Shown piece after piece: positions 8,544 through 16,477 of a DNA stretch of 39,604 bases; within the stretch, counting starts at the first letter, position 1; each line of letters starts with the position of its first letter. A program made the translations under genes and the position numbers. The stretch is from NCBI GenBank assembly GCA_012033255.1, contig JAAUSF010000003.1, positions 80,247 through 119,850 on the forward strand. Reading direction: 5' to 3'. A model generated the notes under the pieces. It did not search any database. It was not told the origin of the DNA and saw only the letters and a program-made list of their open reading frames with translations. This DNA comes from Cyanobacteria bacterium RU_5_0. GTDB taxonomy: Bacteria; Cyanobacteriota; Cyanobacteriia; Elainellales; Elainellaceae.

Positions 8544-10460
8544 TCATTTCATCACCCTTTTACGTTGTAGTCGAACTCGTTCAATGCGGCTGATAATTCG
8601 GGTGACAAGTTCAGGTCCAACGACGGGTTTGGCGATGTAATCGTCGGCTCCGGCTGCAAACACTTGTTGGATGGATTTGGCATCAATATGCGCTGTTACA
8701 ACGAGAATGGGAAGATCTCCCCACTGCGGGTCTTGGCGAACGACTTGACATAAATCAATGCCGCTAAAGGTGGGCATTTCTAAATCAACCAGGACGAGAT
8801 CGGGCATGGTCGCGGTTAATACCTCCCAAAACTGCTGCGGATTTTCTAATGTGATCACATTTAGCCCCCACGGTTGTAGGAACGCTTGCAAGATAGCGAG
8901 TGCCATTGGGTCATCGTCAACGACGAGTACCTTTGCTTCGGAAGGGTAAGGTTGGGGTAAGGCTTGGGCGATCGCCTGCATGATTCGCTCCACAGGCAGC
9001 GATTTGTGTAGATAGCCTTTACCCCCAAGCCGAGAGACTTCAACTCGATCGGCTAGACTATCCCGTCCCGTAAACACTAGCACCGGGATGGTTGGATGCT
9101 GCTGAGTCAGTTCTGCCAGGAGTCGTAGCCCATGCTCAGTCGTATTGGAGAGAGTCAGATTAAGCAGAATGGCATCTGGTAAATCGAGGGCAACGGTCTG
9201 ATGCACCATCCCAAGGCTAGATACGACCTCAACCCGCATTCCCCAGGATAAAGCAGCAGCTTGAAGTTGTTCAATCAGTTTAACGTCATCATCGATCGCC
9301 AGAATCAGGGGACGAGAAGGGGGAGGAAGCGGAGAAGGCACATCGGTTGAGTCGATCGGCGGTTTAGCTAACTCGGTTTGCAGAGCGGTGATGAGCGTTG
9401 AGAGTTGCAAGATTTCCGCCTGTTCCAGGGACGTTTTATCCATGAGCAGATGCTCAACTTGTTGTGCCAAATGAGAGCCTTCCGGATAGCCAAAAATCCC
9501 TAATGAGCCAGATAGCTTGTGGGCTTCCTGTCTGGCATAATGCCGCAATTCCTGATTAAAGCGATCGTCTTGCAACGCGGTTTTTACTTGCACCAACACG
9601 TTAATTTGCGCCGCGAATGAATTTCGGAAGCGATCGAGAACCTGAAGCACAGAGGGTGGAACTGAAAAGGGAGGGGATGAAACGATCGGAAGGTGAGAAA
9701 GTGGCGCGGATTGAGTTAATTCTGCCTCTTGACTCTCAATGGCTGACTTCTGGGTTTTGCTTTCAGAGTCTTCGCTTCCGGTGTCTGGCGGTGGTTTAAG
9801 CCGATATCCTAAACCATAGACTGTTTCAATCAGATCGAGAGTCATCCCGCCAGCTTTTAGCTTTTGCCGCAAATCTTTAATATGAGTAGTAACGGCACTT
9901 TCAGCCGGAGAAACATCCATTGACCAGAGGCGATCGATGATGGCACTGCGACTAAAAACTCGTTGTGGATGGCGCAGGAAAAGCTCCAGGATGCCGAATT
10001 CTTTTGGGGTAAGGACGATCGGATTATGGTTATAAGTGACTTCGCTAATATTCGGGTCAAGCCGCAAATGCTCCCACGTCAGGAATGCGGTAGGGGAAGT
10101 GCCACCTCGACGCAGCAGAGCGCGAATTCGCGCCCTCAACTCTGCCAAGTCGAAGGGTTTAACCATGTAATCATCGGCTCCAGCATCCAGCCCCACTATT
10201 TTGTCAGTTTGGGAATCTTTTGCCGTCAACAACAGGATAGGCATCTGATAGCCTCCCGATCGCAGCGATCGACAAACACTAATTCCATCAAGTTTAGGAA
10301 TCAAGACATCCAATAAAACTAAATCATAGTCATAAGCTTCGGCTAGGGCTAGCCCCATCTGTCCATCTGTTGCGATGTTGACAGCATACCGATCGGCTGT
10401 TAAAGCAGCAGTAAGGGCAGCGATCGTTGGCTCATCATCTTCCACCAGCAAAATTTTCAT
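8544..10460 (-). CDS. Multi-domain response regulator: REC - OmpR-type wHTH - HPt - REC - REC
   Basis: 638 residues from the ATG at 10460 (MKILLVEDD); an upstream in-frame start at 10487 adds nine atypical residues. Order: receiver 1 (D51 in LVLLDVLIPKLDG; KPFD), winged-helix DNA-binding domain (about 125-225; LTPKEFGILELFLRHP, ETVYGLGYRL), Pro/Ser linker, HPt domain with phosphorylatable H314 in AHKLSGSLG, receiver 2 (about 385-505) and receiver 3 (about 515-635, D559 in LVLVDLEMPTFSG). Receiver 2 has Asn (N434, AILLNLTLS) where the phospho-acceptor Asp belongs, so it is probably a pseudo-receiver. The gene lies 158 bases upstream of the PAS kinase in the same direction and probably forms one phosphorelay with it. 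By domain class it is a DNA-binding transcription factor; its targets are unknown. Confidence 0.9.
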   Translation of the reverse strand: MKILLVEDDEPTIAALTAALTADRYAVNIATDGQMGLALAEAYDYDLVLLDVLIPKLDGISVCRSLRSGGYQMPILLLTAKDSQTDKIVGLDAGADDYMVKPFDLAELRARIRALLRRGGTSPTAFLTWEHLRLDPNISEVTYNHNPIVLTPKEFGILELFLRHPQRVFSRSAIIDRLWSMDVSPAESAVTTHIKDLRQKLKAGGMTLDLIETVYGLGYRLKPPPDTGSEDSESKTQKSAIESQEAELTQSAPLSHLPIVSSPPFSVPPSVLQVLDRFRNSFAAQINVLVQVKTALQDDRFNQELRHYARQEAHKLSGSLGIFGYPEGSHLAQQVEHLLMDKTSLEQAEILQLSTLITALQTELAKPPIDSTDVPSPLPPPSRPLILAIDDDVKLIEQLQAAALSWGMRVEVVSSLGMVHQTVALDLPDAILLNLTLSNTTEHGLRLLAELTQQHPTIPVLVFTGRDSLADRVEVSRLGGKGYLHKSLPVERIMQAIAQALPQPYPSEAKVLVVDDDPMALAILQAFLQPWGLNVITLENPQQFWEVLTATMPDLVLVDLEMPTFSGIDLCQVVRQDPQWGDLPILVVTAHIDAKSIQQVFAAGADDYIAKPVVGPELVTRIISRIERVRLQRKRVMK

Positions 10461-10530
10461 GGTGGCAGTTCCCAAACAGTTAAACAAACCTCTTCACTAG
10501 AGCAAACTCGTCCTGAGCCGCATCCAAACT

Positions 10531-10546
10531 ATTGATTTTAATCAAT
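10531..10546. promoter_or_regulatory. Inverted repeat, possible operator
   Basis: ATTGATT-TT-AATCAAT is a perfect 7-bp inverted repeat. It lies between the divergent response-regulator gene (start 10460, -) and the DUF2141 gene (start 10745, +). Its position would suit a shared operator; this is inference from symmetry and location only. Confidence 0.3.
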
Positions 10547-10729
10547 CACTAGTATCCTATTATCACTGCCTTTCCACCAGAATCCCGAAAATCCTTACGA
10601 CTGTTTTCCGCTTTTCCCACCCCTACAGCACCGCCTGCTGTTAGACCTTGCCTGGAATGCCACCTCGGAGGCACAAGACTTTACGTTAGTCAAATTAGAA
10701 AATTGCAGCCTAAATTTACAGGTTTTTTT

Positions 10730-10775
10730 AAAAACTTACCCCCGATGGGTCATCCCCCTTCAGGCGTAAGTTTTT
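10730..10775 (+). promoter_or_regulatory. Long inverted repeat with T-run enclosing a start codon
   Basis: AAAAACTTAC (10730-10739) can pair with GTAAGTTTTT (10766-10775), leaving a 26-base C-rich loop that contains the ATG at 10745. The 3' arm ends in six T residues, like an intrinsic terminator or attenuator. If it forms in RNA, it would present or occlude the start region of the DUF2141 gene. Confidence 0.4.
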
Positions 10776-11266
10776 TATCATGTATCCTGACAAGTGTTTC
10801 CTGTTTTGCAATACTTTCCCTAATCTGGAGTATCACTGTGGATCAACCCCAAGCCCCCAATCTGTCTTTCACTCTTGCTTTACCTCGACTGGACACTTTG
10901 ACGATCGAACTGACAGAACTCCGCAATCGCAAAGGAGTTGTAAACATCGCCGTATTTAACAGTTCTGAAGGGTTTCCCAGCGATGCTAGCAAGGCTGTAA
11001 AGTCTGGGAGCTTTCCGATTTCAGAGTTGCCACTGACGATCGAATTTAGAGAGTTGCCTTATGGGTGCTATGCTGCCACAGTTCATCATGACGAAAATAT
11101 GGATGCTCAGCTAAATTGTAATGCGTTGGGCATTCCCAAAGAAGGAATTGGGTTTTCGGGCAATCCCAGGATCTGGAAAGGGGTGCCACTGTTTCAACGC
11201 GCCCAATTTGAGTTCATGCCAGATCACACGATCGTTTCTATTACCATGAAATACCTCTTGCGGTAG
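10745..11266 (+). CDS. DUF2141 domain protein, predicted exported or membrane-anchored
   Basis: 173 residues from the ATG at 10745; an upstream TTG at 10703 is in frame but less likely. A hydrophobic segment near residues 8-29 looks like an uncleaved signal or membrane anchor, so the rest should be extracytoplasmic. Residues about 50-170 carry the DUF2141 pattern: LTIELTELRNRKGVVNIAVF, the ELPYGCYAATVHHDEN block and LGIPKEGIGFSGN. The family is widespread, beta-rich and of unknown function. The 3' end overlaps the convergent acyltransferase gene by 26 bases. The start codon lies within a long inverted repeat (10730-10775). Confidence 0.8.
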   Translation: MGHPPSGVSFLSCILTSVSCFAILSLIWSITVDQPQAPNLSFTLALPRLDTLTIELTELRNRKGVVNIAVFNSSEGFPSDASKAVKSGSFPISELPLTIEFRELPYGCYAATVHHDENMDAQLNCNALGIPKEGIGFSGNPRIWKGVPLFQRAQFEFMPDHTIVSITMKYLLR

Positions 11267-12452
11267 CCTCTGAGAGAATATCAAGGTTCTGCTGAATGGT
11301 TTGTCGAGATTGCTCAACAAGAGATGTAATGGTGGCGGAGCGATCGTTAGAGTAAGCCTCAAAATAGTCCTTCAAGTTGATGGGTTTCCCAACTCGCAAA
11401 AACGCTTGCCGATGTCCTTTGGCACGAGGTTCATCAATGCTAAACACCTCTCGTTCTAAGCGAATCAGGGTATCCAAGAAGCGTTCGGGCGTCGGTTTTT
11501 CTGCCACGTAGCCATCATAGATGGCATCAAAGTTAAGGATTCGTGACATTGCCCTCGACATGACATCCCATCCGTCTGTTCCGTTGGCTAACAGCGTCAC
11601 TTGACGGCTCTCTAGGGCATGGCGAATGCGATAGGCTCGTTCTCGATTCGATTCTCCGATCGCGAAGGTGAGTCCGAGTTGTTGTTCACACTGCTGGATG
11701 GCTTGAGTTTTGAGATTGGTGATTCGTTGATTCCAGTTGGTGGGATCAGTGGAGGTTAAGCTATATTCTTGCTCAAACCGACGTAATACTTGTGCAGCGG
11801 TCATTCTGAGGCGTTGATAATAGTCTCCCGTTGCAGTAATGCCCAAAGCGGCTTCTAATCCGTGTAATGTTTTCTCAATCACGGGGATCATTCTGCCGGA
11901 ATAGCGATACTTGAGGCTGATCGGAACAATATAGAGATCAGGAGCAGGGTTTCCCTGCTTGACTTGGCGAGCGATCGCTTGTAGCCCAATTTGGACTGCG
12001 CCAGAACGGAAGGGCATCACCGTGTCATTTTGGAAGGAGCATCCGCCTTCAGGAAAAACCATCAGTTTGCAATTGGGCTGAGCAAGCAACCCTAACGTTT
12101 GGACAATGCTACTTCGATCGGGAACACCACGCTGAATCGAGTAAGCGCCAAGGTGTTGATAAATCTGCCCCTTCCAGCCGACAAACTGCTCATATGCCGT
12201 CAAATAATAAAACGGTTCCCCCAAGTATGCCGACAGGAGAAACATGACGACGGGATCGTCAAAGGTCGGATGATTACACAACAAGACACAAGTCTGCTCT
12301 TGAAGTGCCTGCAACTGCACCAACGGCTCAGAACCGATAATCAGATCAATCTGGTAGACCCAATGCGCCCATGAGGGAGCTATTCGCTGGAGTAACCAGA
12401 CAAAACGAGGATTGAGTTTGGGAGGATAGAACGGACGCGATCGCGACTTCAT
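11241..12452 (-). CDS. PlsC-family 1-acyl-glycerol-3-phosphate acyltransferase-like protein
   Basis: 403 residues. The acyltransferase HX4D motif is NHPTFDD (H61, D66) and the second acceptor-binding block is VFPEGG (about 132-137). By family it would transfer an acyl chain to a lysophospholipid or related acceptor at the inner membrane. The catalytic domain covers only about residues 45-190. The remaining 200 or so residues (several helical stretches, no motif I recognise) make it much longer than a typical PlsC of about 240 residues, so its substrate may differ from lysophosphatidic acid. It is convergent with, and overlaps, the DUF2141 gene. Confidence 0.8.
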   Translation of the reverse strand: MKSRSRPFYPPKLNPRFVWLLQRIAPSWAHWVYQIDLIIGSEPLVQLQALQEQTCVLLCNHPTFDDPVVMFLLSAYLGEPFYYLTAYEQFVGWKGQIYQHLGAYSIQRGVPDRSSIVQTLGLLAQPNCKLMVFPEGGCSFQNDTVMPFRSGAVQIGLQAIARQVKQGNPAPDLYIVPISLKYRYSGRMIPVIEKTLHGLEAALGITATGDYYQRLRMTAAQVLRRFEQEYSLTSTDPTNWNQRITNLKTQAIQQCEQQLGLTFAIGESNRERAYRIRHALESRQVTLLANGTDGWDVMSRAMSRILNFDAIYDGYVAEKPTPERFLDTLIRLEREVFSIDEPRAKGHRQAFLRVGKPINLKDYFEAYSNDRSATITSLVEQSRQTIQQNLDILSEATARGISW

Positions 12453-12865
12453 TATTTATTCAGTTGGATGAAATGCACGGGGGGAATCAATGTTTCACCA
12501 TCGTTGATGAAGATGTCCCTTAATGTCAATGAAATCAATCACAAGCAAAATCAAACCTGAATCTGGCACAAATCCGAAAATCTTTAGGAAAAATCCCTTG
12601 CGATCGAGAGAGCGACGATATTATAGCAGCGAAACCCTCTGTCCATTTCGCTATGGTAGGGGTAGATGAACCTCGCAACTGGATTCGCAACTGGATTCGT
12701 AAATACGTCCTCATTGGTGCTCACCCATTCGTGCTGATTCCGATCGTGTGACGAGGTTAACTGGACGTTGGCGATTCACCCTCAAGGGAGTTAATTCCAA
12801 CGCAAGATCTAGCGATGCGAATGCTCTCTTCATCCCAAACAATAACCGACTGTAAGGAAAAAGAA
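12453..12865. other. Intergenic region between divergent acyltransferase and transaldolase genes
   Basis: 412 bases that must hold both promoters. Seen: TTGCGA at 12598 and a TATTATAG box at 12619 (imperfect spacing); a 12-bp tandem duplication CGCAACTGGATT (12674-12685, 12686-12697); a possible 32-codon frame (12653-12751); and AAGGAAA just before the transaldolase ATG. Confidence 0.5.
12653..12751 (+). CDS. Possible small protein, 32 residues, unrecognised
   Basis: An ATG-to-TGA frame encodes a charged N-terminus (MVGVDEP), an exact repeated tetrapeptide RNWI-RNWI made by the 12-bp DNA duplication, then a hydrophobic C-terminus (YVLIGAHPFVLIPIV). A possible promoter box (TATTATAG, 12619-12626) lies about 30 bases upstream, but there is no Shine-Dalgarno sequence. 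It could be a short membrane-associated peptide or simply a chance frame in the transaldolase leader. I do not recognise it. Confidence 0.25.
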   Translation: MVGVDEPRNWIRNWIRKYVLIGAHPFVLIPIV

Positions 12866-14047
12866 ATGGCTAAAAGTTTGCTAGAGCAATTGCGGAAAAT
12901 GACCATCGTGGTCGCAGATACGGGTGACATCCAGGCGATCGAAAAATTCAAGCCACGTGATGCCACGACCAACCCTTCTTTGATCACCGCAGCCGCCCAA
13001 ATGCCTGAATACCAGAGTATCGTGGATGACACTCTCGCGTTAGCCAAGCGAGATGCAGGGGCAGATGCTTCTAATCAAGAGATTGTCTCGTTAGCGTTTA
13101 AGCGGCTAGCGGTGGCATTTGGACTGAAAATTTTGAAAATTATTCCTGGGCGCGTATCGACTGAAGTTGATGCACGGCTCTCTTATGACACGGAAGCAAC
13201 CATTACAACTGCACGAGAACTGATTGCCCAATATGAAGCTGTAGGGGTTTCTCGCGATCGAATTTTGATCAAGATTGCTTCAACTTGGGAAGGGATCAAA
13301 GCGGCTGAAGTCTTGGAGAAAGAAGGCATTCACTGCAATTTAACGCTGCTCTTCGGGGTTCATCAAGCGATCGCCTGTGCTGAAGCTGGAATCACGCTGA
13401 TCTCACCCTTCGTAGGTCGAATTCTTGATTGGCATAAAAAACAAACGGGTCGTGACAGCTACCCGCCTGCTGAAGATCCGGGTGTATTGTCTGTTTCCAA
13501 GATTTATACCTACTACAAGAAATTCGGCTATAAAACCGAAGTCATGGGAGCTAGTTTCCGCAACATCGGTGAAATTATTGAGCTAGCGGGTTGCGATCTG
13601 TTGACTATTTCTCCTGGGCTATTAGCCGAGTTGGATTCTACTGAAGGCGATTTGCCTCGCAAGCTTGATCCGGCTAAAGCAGTAGAAGCCCAGGTTGAGA
13701 AGATTTCGATCGACAAAGCTACCTTCGATAAAATGCATACCGAAGATCGCATGGCATCCGAAAAACTCTCCGAGGGGATCAGTGGCTTCACAAAGGCGCT
13801 CGAAGCCCTGGAGAAATTGCTGGAAACTCGTTTGTCTCGCATTGAAAGTGATGAAACTCTCAATCACGCTGCTGAAGACATGTTCCAGGTCTATGACTTG
13901 GATGGAGATGGCTTCATCACCCGCGAAGAATGGCTCGGCACCGACGCGGTGTTTGATGCTCTAGATATCAACCAAGATGGCAAAATCACCCCTGAAGAGA
14001 TGGGGGCTGGTTTAGGAGCCGTCTTACATTTGGTGCAAGTTGGTTGA
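12866..14047 (+). CDS. tal: Transaldolase with C-terminal EF-hand pair
   Basis: 393 residues from the ATG at 12866, preceded by AAGGAAA at 12854-12860; an in-frame ATG at 12815 would add 17 unlikely residues. Residues 1-325 are transaldolase (pentose phosphate pathway, cytosolic): the DATTNPSLI block, Schiff-base lysine K136 in [10 protein letters not shown], and the [15 protein letters not shown] strand. Two canonical Ca2+-binding EF-hand loops follow: [13 protein letters not shown] (344-356) and [13 protein letters not shown] (367-379), with acidic residues at loop positions 1, 3, 5 and 12 in both. Family members without this tail are about 320-330 residues. EF-hand tails occur on other cyanobacterial transaldolases; Ca2+ control of activity is inference. 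A terminator follows at 14170. Confidence 0.95.
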   Translation: MAKSLLEQLRKMTIVVADTGDIQAIEKFKPRDATTNPSLITAAAQMPEYQSIVDDTLALAKRDAGADASNQEIVSLAFKRLAVAFGLKILKIIPGRVSTEVDARLSYDTEATITTARELIAQYEAVGVSRDRILIKIASTWEGIKAAEVLEKEGIHCNLTLLFGVHQAIACAEAGITLISPFVGRILDWHKKQTGRDSYPPAEDPGVLSVSKIYTYYKKFGYKTEVMGASFRNIGEIIELAGCDLLTISPGLLAELDSTEGDLPRKLDPAKAVEAQVEKISIDKATFDKMHTEDRMASEKLSEGISGFTKALEALEKLLETRLSRIESDETLNHAAEDMFQVYDLDGDGFITREEWLGTDAVFDALDINQDGKITPEEMGAGLGAVLHLVQVG

Positions 14048-14124
14048 TTTGAACTCAGTAGGGAATGGGTAATCGGTAATCGGTATAAACTCCAACTGCC
14101 AGTTATTTATGCAGAAAACTGCTT

Positions 14125-14148
14125 GAGGAGGCGATCGCGAGCCTCCTC
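14125..14148. repeat. Perfect 8-bp inverted repeat around a CGATCG core
   Basis: GAGGAGGC (14125-14132) pairs with GCCTCCTC (14141-14148) around the loop GATCGCGA. It has no T-run. It lies downstream of transaldolase, ahead of the better terminator at 14170, and may protect the 3' end of the mRNA. Confidence 0.4.
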
Positions 14149-14169
14149 CATAATTCAACCAACATGTAG

Positions 14170-14198
14170 GGTGGGCATCTTGCCCACCTTCATTTTTT
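14170..14198 (+). terminator. Intrinsic terminator downstream of transaldolase
   Basis: GGTGGGCA (14170-14177) - TCT - TGCCCACC (14181-14188) is a perfect 8-bp GC-rich stem with a three-base loop, followed by TTCATTTTTT. Its core GTGGGCATCTTGCCCAC is also the core of a palindromic repeat family common in cyanobacteria. Confidence 0.65.
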
Positions 14199-14266
14199 AA
14201 GATACAATTCCCCACCGTCTGCATTTGACTCCTTCACTCCTCATCCCTTCCTCCCTCCCTCCTCCA

Positions 14267-14881
14267 ATGGACATCTCCTTCTTCCTACGCGGACTGATCA
14301 TCGGTTTCTCGATCGCCATTCCTGTGGGACCCATTGGCGTTCTCTGCATCCGGCGGACTCTCACTGATGGCCGATTGACTGGCTTGTTGTCTGGGCTAGG
14401 TGCAGCGACCGCAGATGCTATCTATGGCGGCATTGCCGGATTTGGACTCACATTTATTTCTAGCCTGTTGGTCAGTCAAGCTCTTTGGTTGCGCCTGATA
14501 GGTGGAGCCTTCTTGTGTTATTTGGGCCTCAAAACAATTCTGTCAAAACCAGCAGAGCAGGCTGCTTCGGCAGAAAGCCAGGGACTCATCGGAGCCTATG
14601 TCTCCACTGTTTTCTTGACACTGACCAATCCCGCGACTATCCTGTCATTCGTTGCGGTGTTTGCTGGCTTAGGGCTTGCTTCTGTCGGCGGAAATTATCT
14701 GACGGCTTCGCTACTGGTGGCAGGTGTGTTCATCGGATCGGCGCTGTGGTGGATAGTGTTGAGCAGTGGCGTGAGTTTGATACGATCGCGCTTCAATCCG
14801 CGTCGCTTAATCTGGTTAAACAGAATTTCAGGTCTAATTTTGCTGATTTTTGGCATAATTGCCCTCAGTTCCAAAGGATAA
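14267..14881 (+). CDS. LysE/RhtB-family amino-acid exporter
   Basis: 204 residues from the ATG at 14267 (MDISFFLRG); an in-frame start at 14225 only adds a low-complexity Pro/Ser/Leu leader. It has about six hydrophobic segments. The N-terminal family signature is FSIAIPVGPIGVLCIRRTL, and TVFLTLTNPATILSFVAVFAG matches the conserved loop containing the N-P pair. By family it exports an amino acid or similar small metabolite across the inner membrane; the substrate cannot be told from sequence. The 40 bases before the ATG are almost pure pyrimidine, with no Shine-Dalgarno. The M23 hydrolase gene starts 12 bases after the stop, so the two probably share a transcript. Confidence 0.85.
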   Translation: MDISFFLRGLIIGFSIAIPVGPIGVLCIRRTLTDGRLTGLLSGLGAATADAIYGGIAGFGLTFISSLLVSQALWLRLIGGAFLCYLGLKTILSKPAEQAASAESQGLIGAYVSTVFLTLTNPATILSFVAVFAGLGLASVGGNYLTASLLVAGVFIGSALWWIVLSSGVSLIRSRFNPRRLIWLNRISGLILLIFGIIALSSKG

Positions 14882-14893
14882 TATGTTTCCAAC

Positions 14894-16078
14894 GTGACAT
14901 TGAGTTCTCGAAAATCCTCACTTCGACTGATCCTGGGTCTATGCGCTCTAGTGCTAATGCTGTTGTTAGCACTTCCTGTCCGCGCTTTGCCCATCGTTCG
15001 TTCTTTTTATCTAGCTGAAACGGTTCAAGACCTTCAACAACAGCAGCAACAGCTTGATCAAGAGCGATCGCGTCTTAATCAAGAGCAAGAACGCTTGCAA
15101 AACTTAGAGAAATCGGCTCAAGAGCGTTTAGGTGGATTGCACAACAACATTCAGGTCACGTCTGCTCAGATTGCGGAAAATGAAAAACGCCTGAAAGCCG
15201 CGAATGATGACCTGAATTCATTGCAATCCAGTACATCAAAGGCGGAAGAGCAATTTCAAAAGGCACAATTTGCGACGGTGGCTCGATTGCGATATCTGCA
15301 ACGACAAAATCTCAGCCAGGGATGGGCATTGTTGCTTCAGAGCCATAGTTTGAATGAATTTCTCGATCGCCGCTATCAGTTGCGATTGGTGTATCAATCC
15401 GATCGCGACATTCTTACGGACTTGAAAGCGCAAGCCAGTGAACTAGACACCTATCGCAATAACGTGGCACAACAGAAAAATGAAATTTCCCTCATTGCTC
15501 AACAACTCCAGGCACAAAAAGCCCAATATGAAGCCCAAGCTCAAACTCAACAAGAATTAGTCAACCGTTTGCGTCAAGATCGCAGGGCACTAGAAGCCGC
15601 AGAAGAACAGCTAGCCAGAGACTCAAATAACCTGACAGCCTTGATTCAACAACGCCTTAGCGGAGATAGGCGCAACCGAGCGGCTCCACGCAACACTGGC
15701 GTGATGGGATATCCGAGTGACGGCGTAATGACGAGTGGCTTTGGCGATCGCCTGCACCCAATTTTGGGATATACCCGGTTTCACTCTGGCGTAGACTTTG
15801 GCGTAGATTATGGTAGTCCGATTTGGGCAGCCAATACAGGAGTCGTCATCTTTGCTGGATGGTACGGCGGCTATGGTCAGGCAGTCATTATTGACCACGG
15901 CAATAACATCACGACCCTCTATGGTCACACAGAAGAGATTTACGTAGCTGAAGGGCAAATCGTCCAGAAAGGACAAGTGATCGCGGCGGTGGGATCTACT
16001 GGGCTTTCGACGGGTCCTCACCTCCACTTTGAAGTTCATCTCAACGGCGAACCCGTCGATCCAATGGCATACCTATAG
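14894..16078 (+). CDS. EnvC-like murein hydrolase / M23 peptidase with coiled coil
   Basis: 394 residues with a GTG start at 14894. A signal peptide (about 10-35, ending LPVRALP) is followed by a long Gln/Glu-rich coiled coil (about 43-250) and an M23 (LytM) domain (about 270-394). All zinc and catalytic residues are visible: H297 and D301 in RFHSGVDF, and H376 and H378 in GPHLHFEV. It is thus likely an active Zn endopeptidase rather than a degenerate EnvC-type activator. It would act in the periplasm on peptidoglycan cross-bridges during division or envelope remodelling. It lies 12 bases after the LysE-type gene. The downstream spacer carries the Yfr1-like RNA. Confidence 0.92.
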   Translation: MTLSSRKSSLRLILGLCALVLMLLLALPVRALPIVRSFYLAETVQDLQQQQQQLDQERSRLNQEQERLQNLEKSAQERLGGLHNNIQVTSAQIAENEKRLKAANDDLNSLQSSTSKAEEQFQKAQFATVARLRYLQRQNLSQGWALLLQSHSLNEFLDRRYQLRLVYQSDRDILTDLKAQASELDTYRNNVAQQKNEISLIAQQLQAQKAQYEAQAQTQQELVNRLRQDRRALEAAEEQLARDSNNLTALIQQRLSGDRRNRAAPRNTGVMGYPSDGVMTSGFGDRLHPILGYTRFHSGVDFGVDYGSPIWAANTGVVIFAGWYGGYGQAVIIDHGNNITTLYGHTEEIYVAEGQIVQKGQVIAAVGSTGLSTGPHLHFEVHLNGEPVDPMAYL

Positions 16079-16149
16079 AAAAATTGCTATAGCAATGACA
16101 TACGATCGTCCCACTATCGTCACAAGCGATCGCTATCTTTAACACCATA

Positions 16150-16209
16150 GACTTTCACTTCACACTCCTCACACCAAAAGTAGCCCAGGCGTTATGCACT
16201 GGGCTTTTT
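16150..16209 (+). ncRNA. yfr1: Yfr1 small regulatory RNA (candidate)
   Basis: The 11-base motif ACTCCTCACAC at 16164-16174 is the ultraconserved single-stranded core of the cyanobacterial sRNA Yfr1. Six bases after the following C an intrinsic terminator begins (AGCCCAG 16182-16188, CTGGGCT 16199-16205, then T-run), which is the known Yfr1 layout. The 5' end is not fixed by the sequence. I assume about 60 nt by analogy; the expected 5' stem is weak here, with only a 4-bp CTAT/ATAG pairing visible. In Prochlorococcus, Yfr1 is known to pair with and repress porin mRNAs. Here TCCTCACACC (16166-16175) is exactly complementary to the ribosome-binding region of the porin gene at 22683-24551. Confidence 0.75.
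16182..16209 (+). terminator. Intrinsic terminator of the Yfr1-like RNA
   Basis: A 7-bp stem AGCCCAG/CTGGGCT with a 10-base loop is followed by a run of five T residues (16205-16209). It would also end transcripts reading through from the M23 hydrolase gene. Confidence 0.8.
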
Positions 16210-16254
16210 ACTAATTTACAGCGATTTTCAGATGAGTAAACCACAATTGCGTGT

Positions 16255-16302
16255 GGATGAGTGGATGGGTGGATGGGTGGATGAGTGGATGGGTGGATGG
16301 GT
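16255..16302. repeat. Octamer minisatellite with 24-bp higher-order unit
   Basis: Six octamers, GGATGAGT or GGATGGGT, are arranged as A-B-B-A-B-B. This is an exact duplication of a 24-bp unit (16255-16278, 16279-16302). It is non-coding and lies between the Yfr1 terminator and the NIL-gene promoter. Confidence 0.85.
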
Positions 16303-16446
16303 AGGTGTGTGGTTTATGCAAGGGGAAACCGCTGTATTAATGGGAATGGGGAATTTCTGTCTCAATCCAGGCTTCCAGGCTTGATACCGATTCATCACCC
16401 ATTACCACTTCATAACCCGGTTTATCAATCGAAATACTGTGCTTTT

Positions 16447-16477
16447 TTGAAAAACCAGAGTATGATAGTAGTATAAA
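16447..16477 (+). promoter_or_regulatory. Candidate promoter of the NIL-domain gene
   Basis: TTGAAA at 16447-16452 resembles a -35 box. Downstream, TAGTAT (16469-16474, 16-base spacer) or TATAAA (16472-16477, 19-base spacer) could serve as -10. The ATG is about 50 bases further on. Confidence 0.35.

Noticed and set aside
10703-10744. TTG start extending the DUF2141 protein by 14 residues
   Set aside because: The ATG at 10745 is a better codon and puts the hydrophobic signal segment close to the N-terminus; it stays open only because of the hairpin at 10730-10775.
16255-16302. Regular repeats that might be read as a CRISPR array
   Set aside because: The units are contiguous octamers with no unique spacers and no cas genes nearby; it is a minisatellite.
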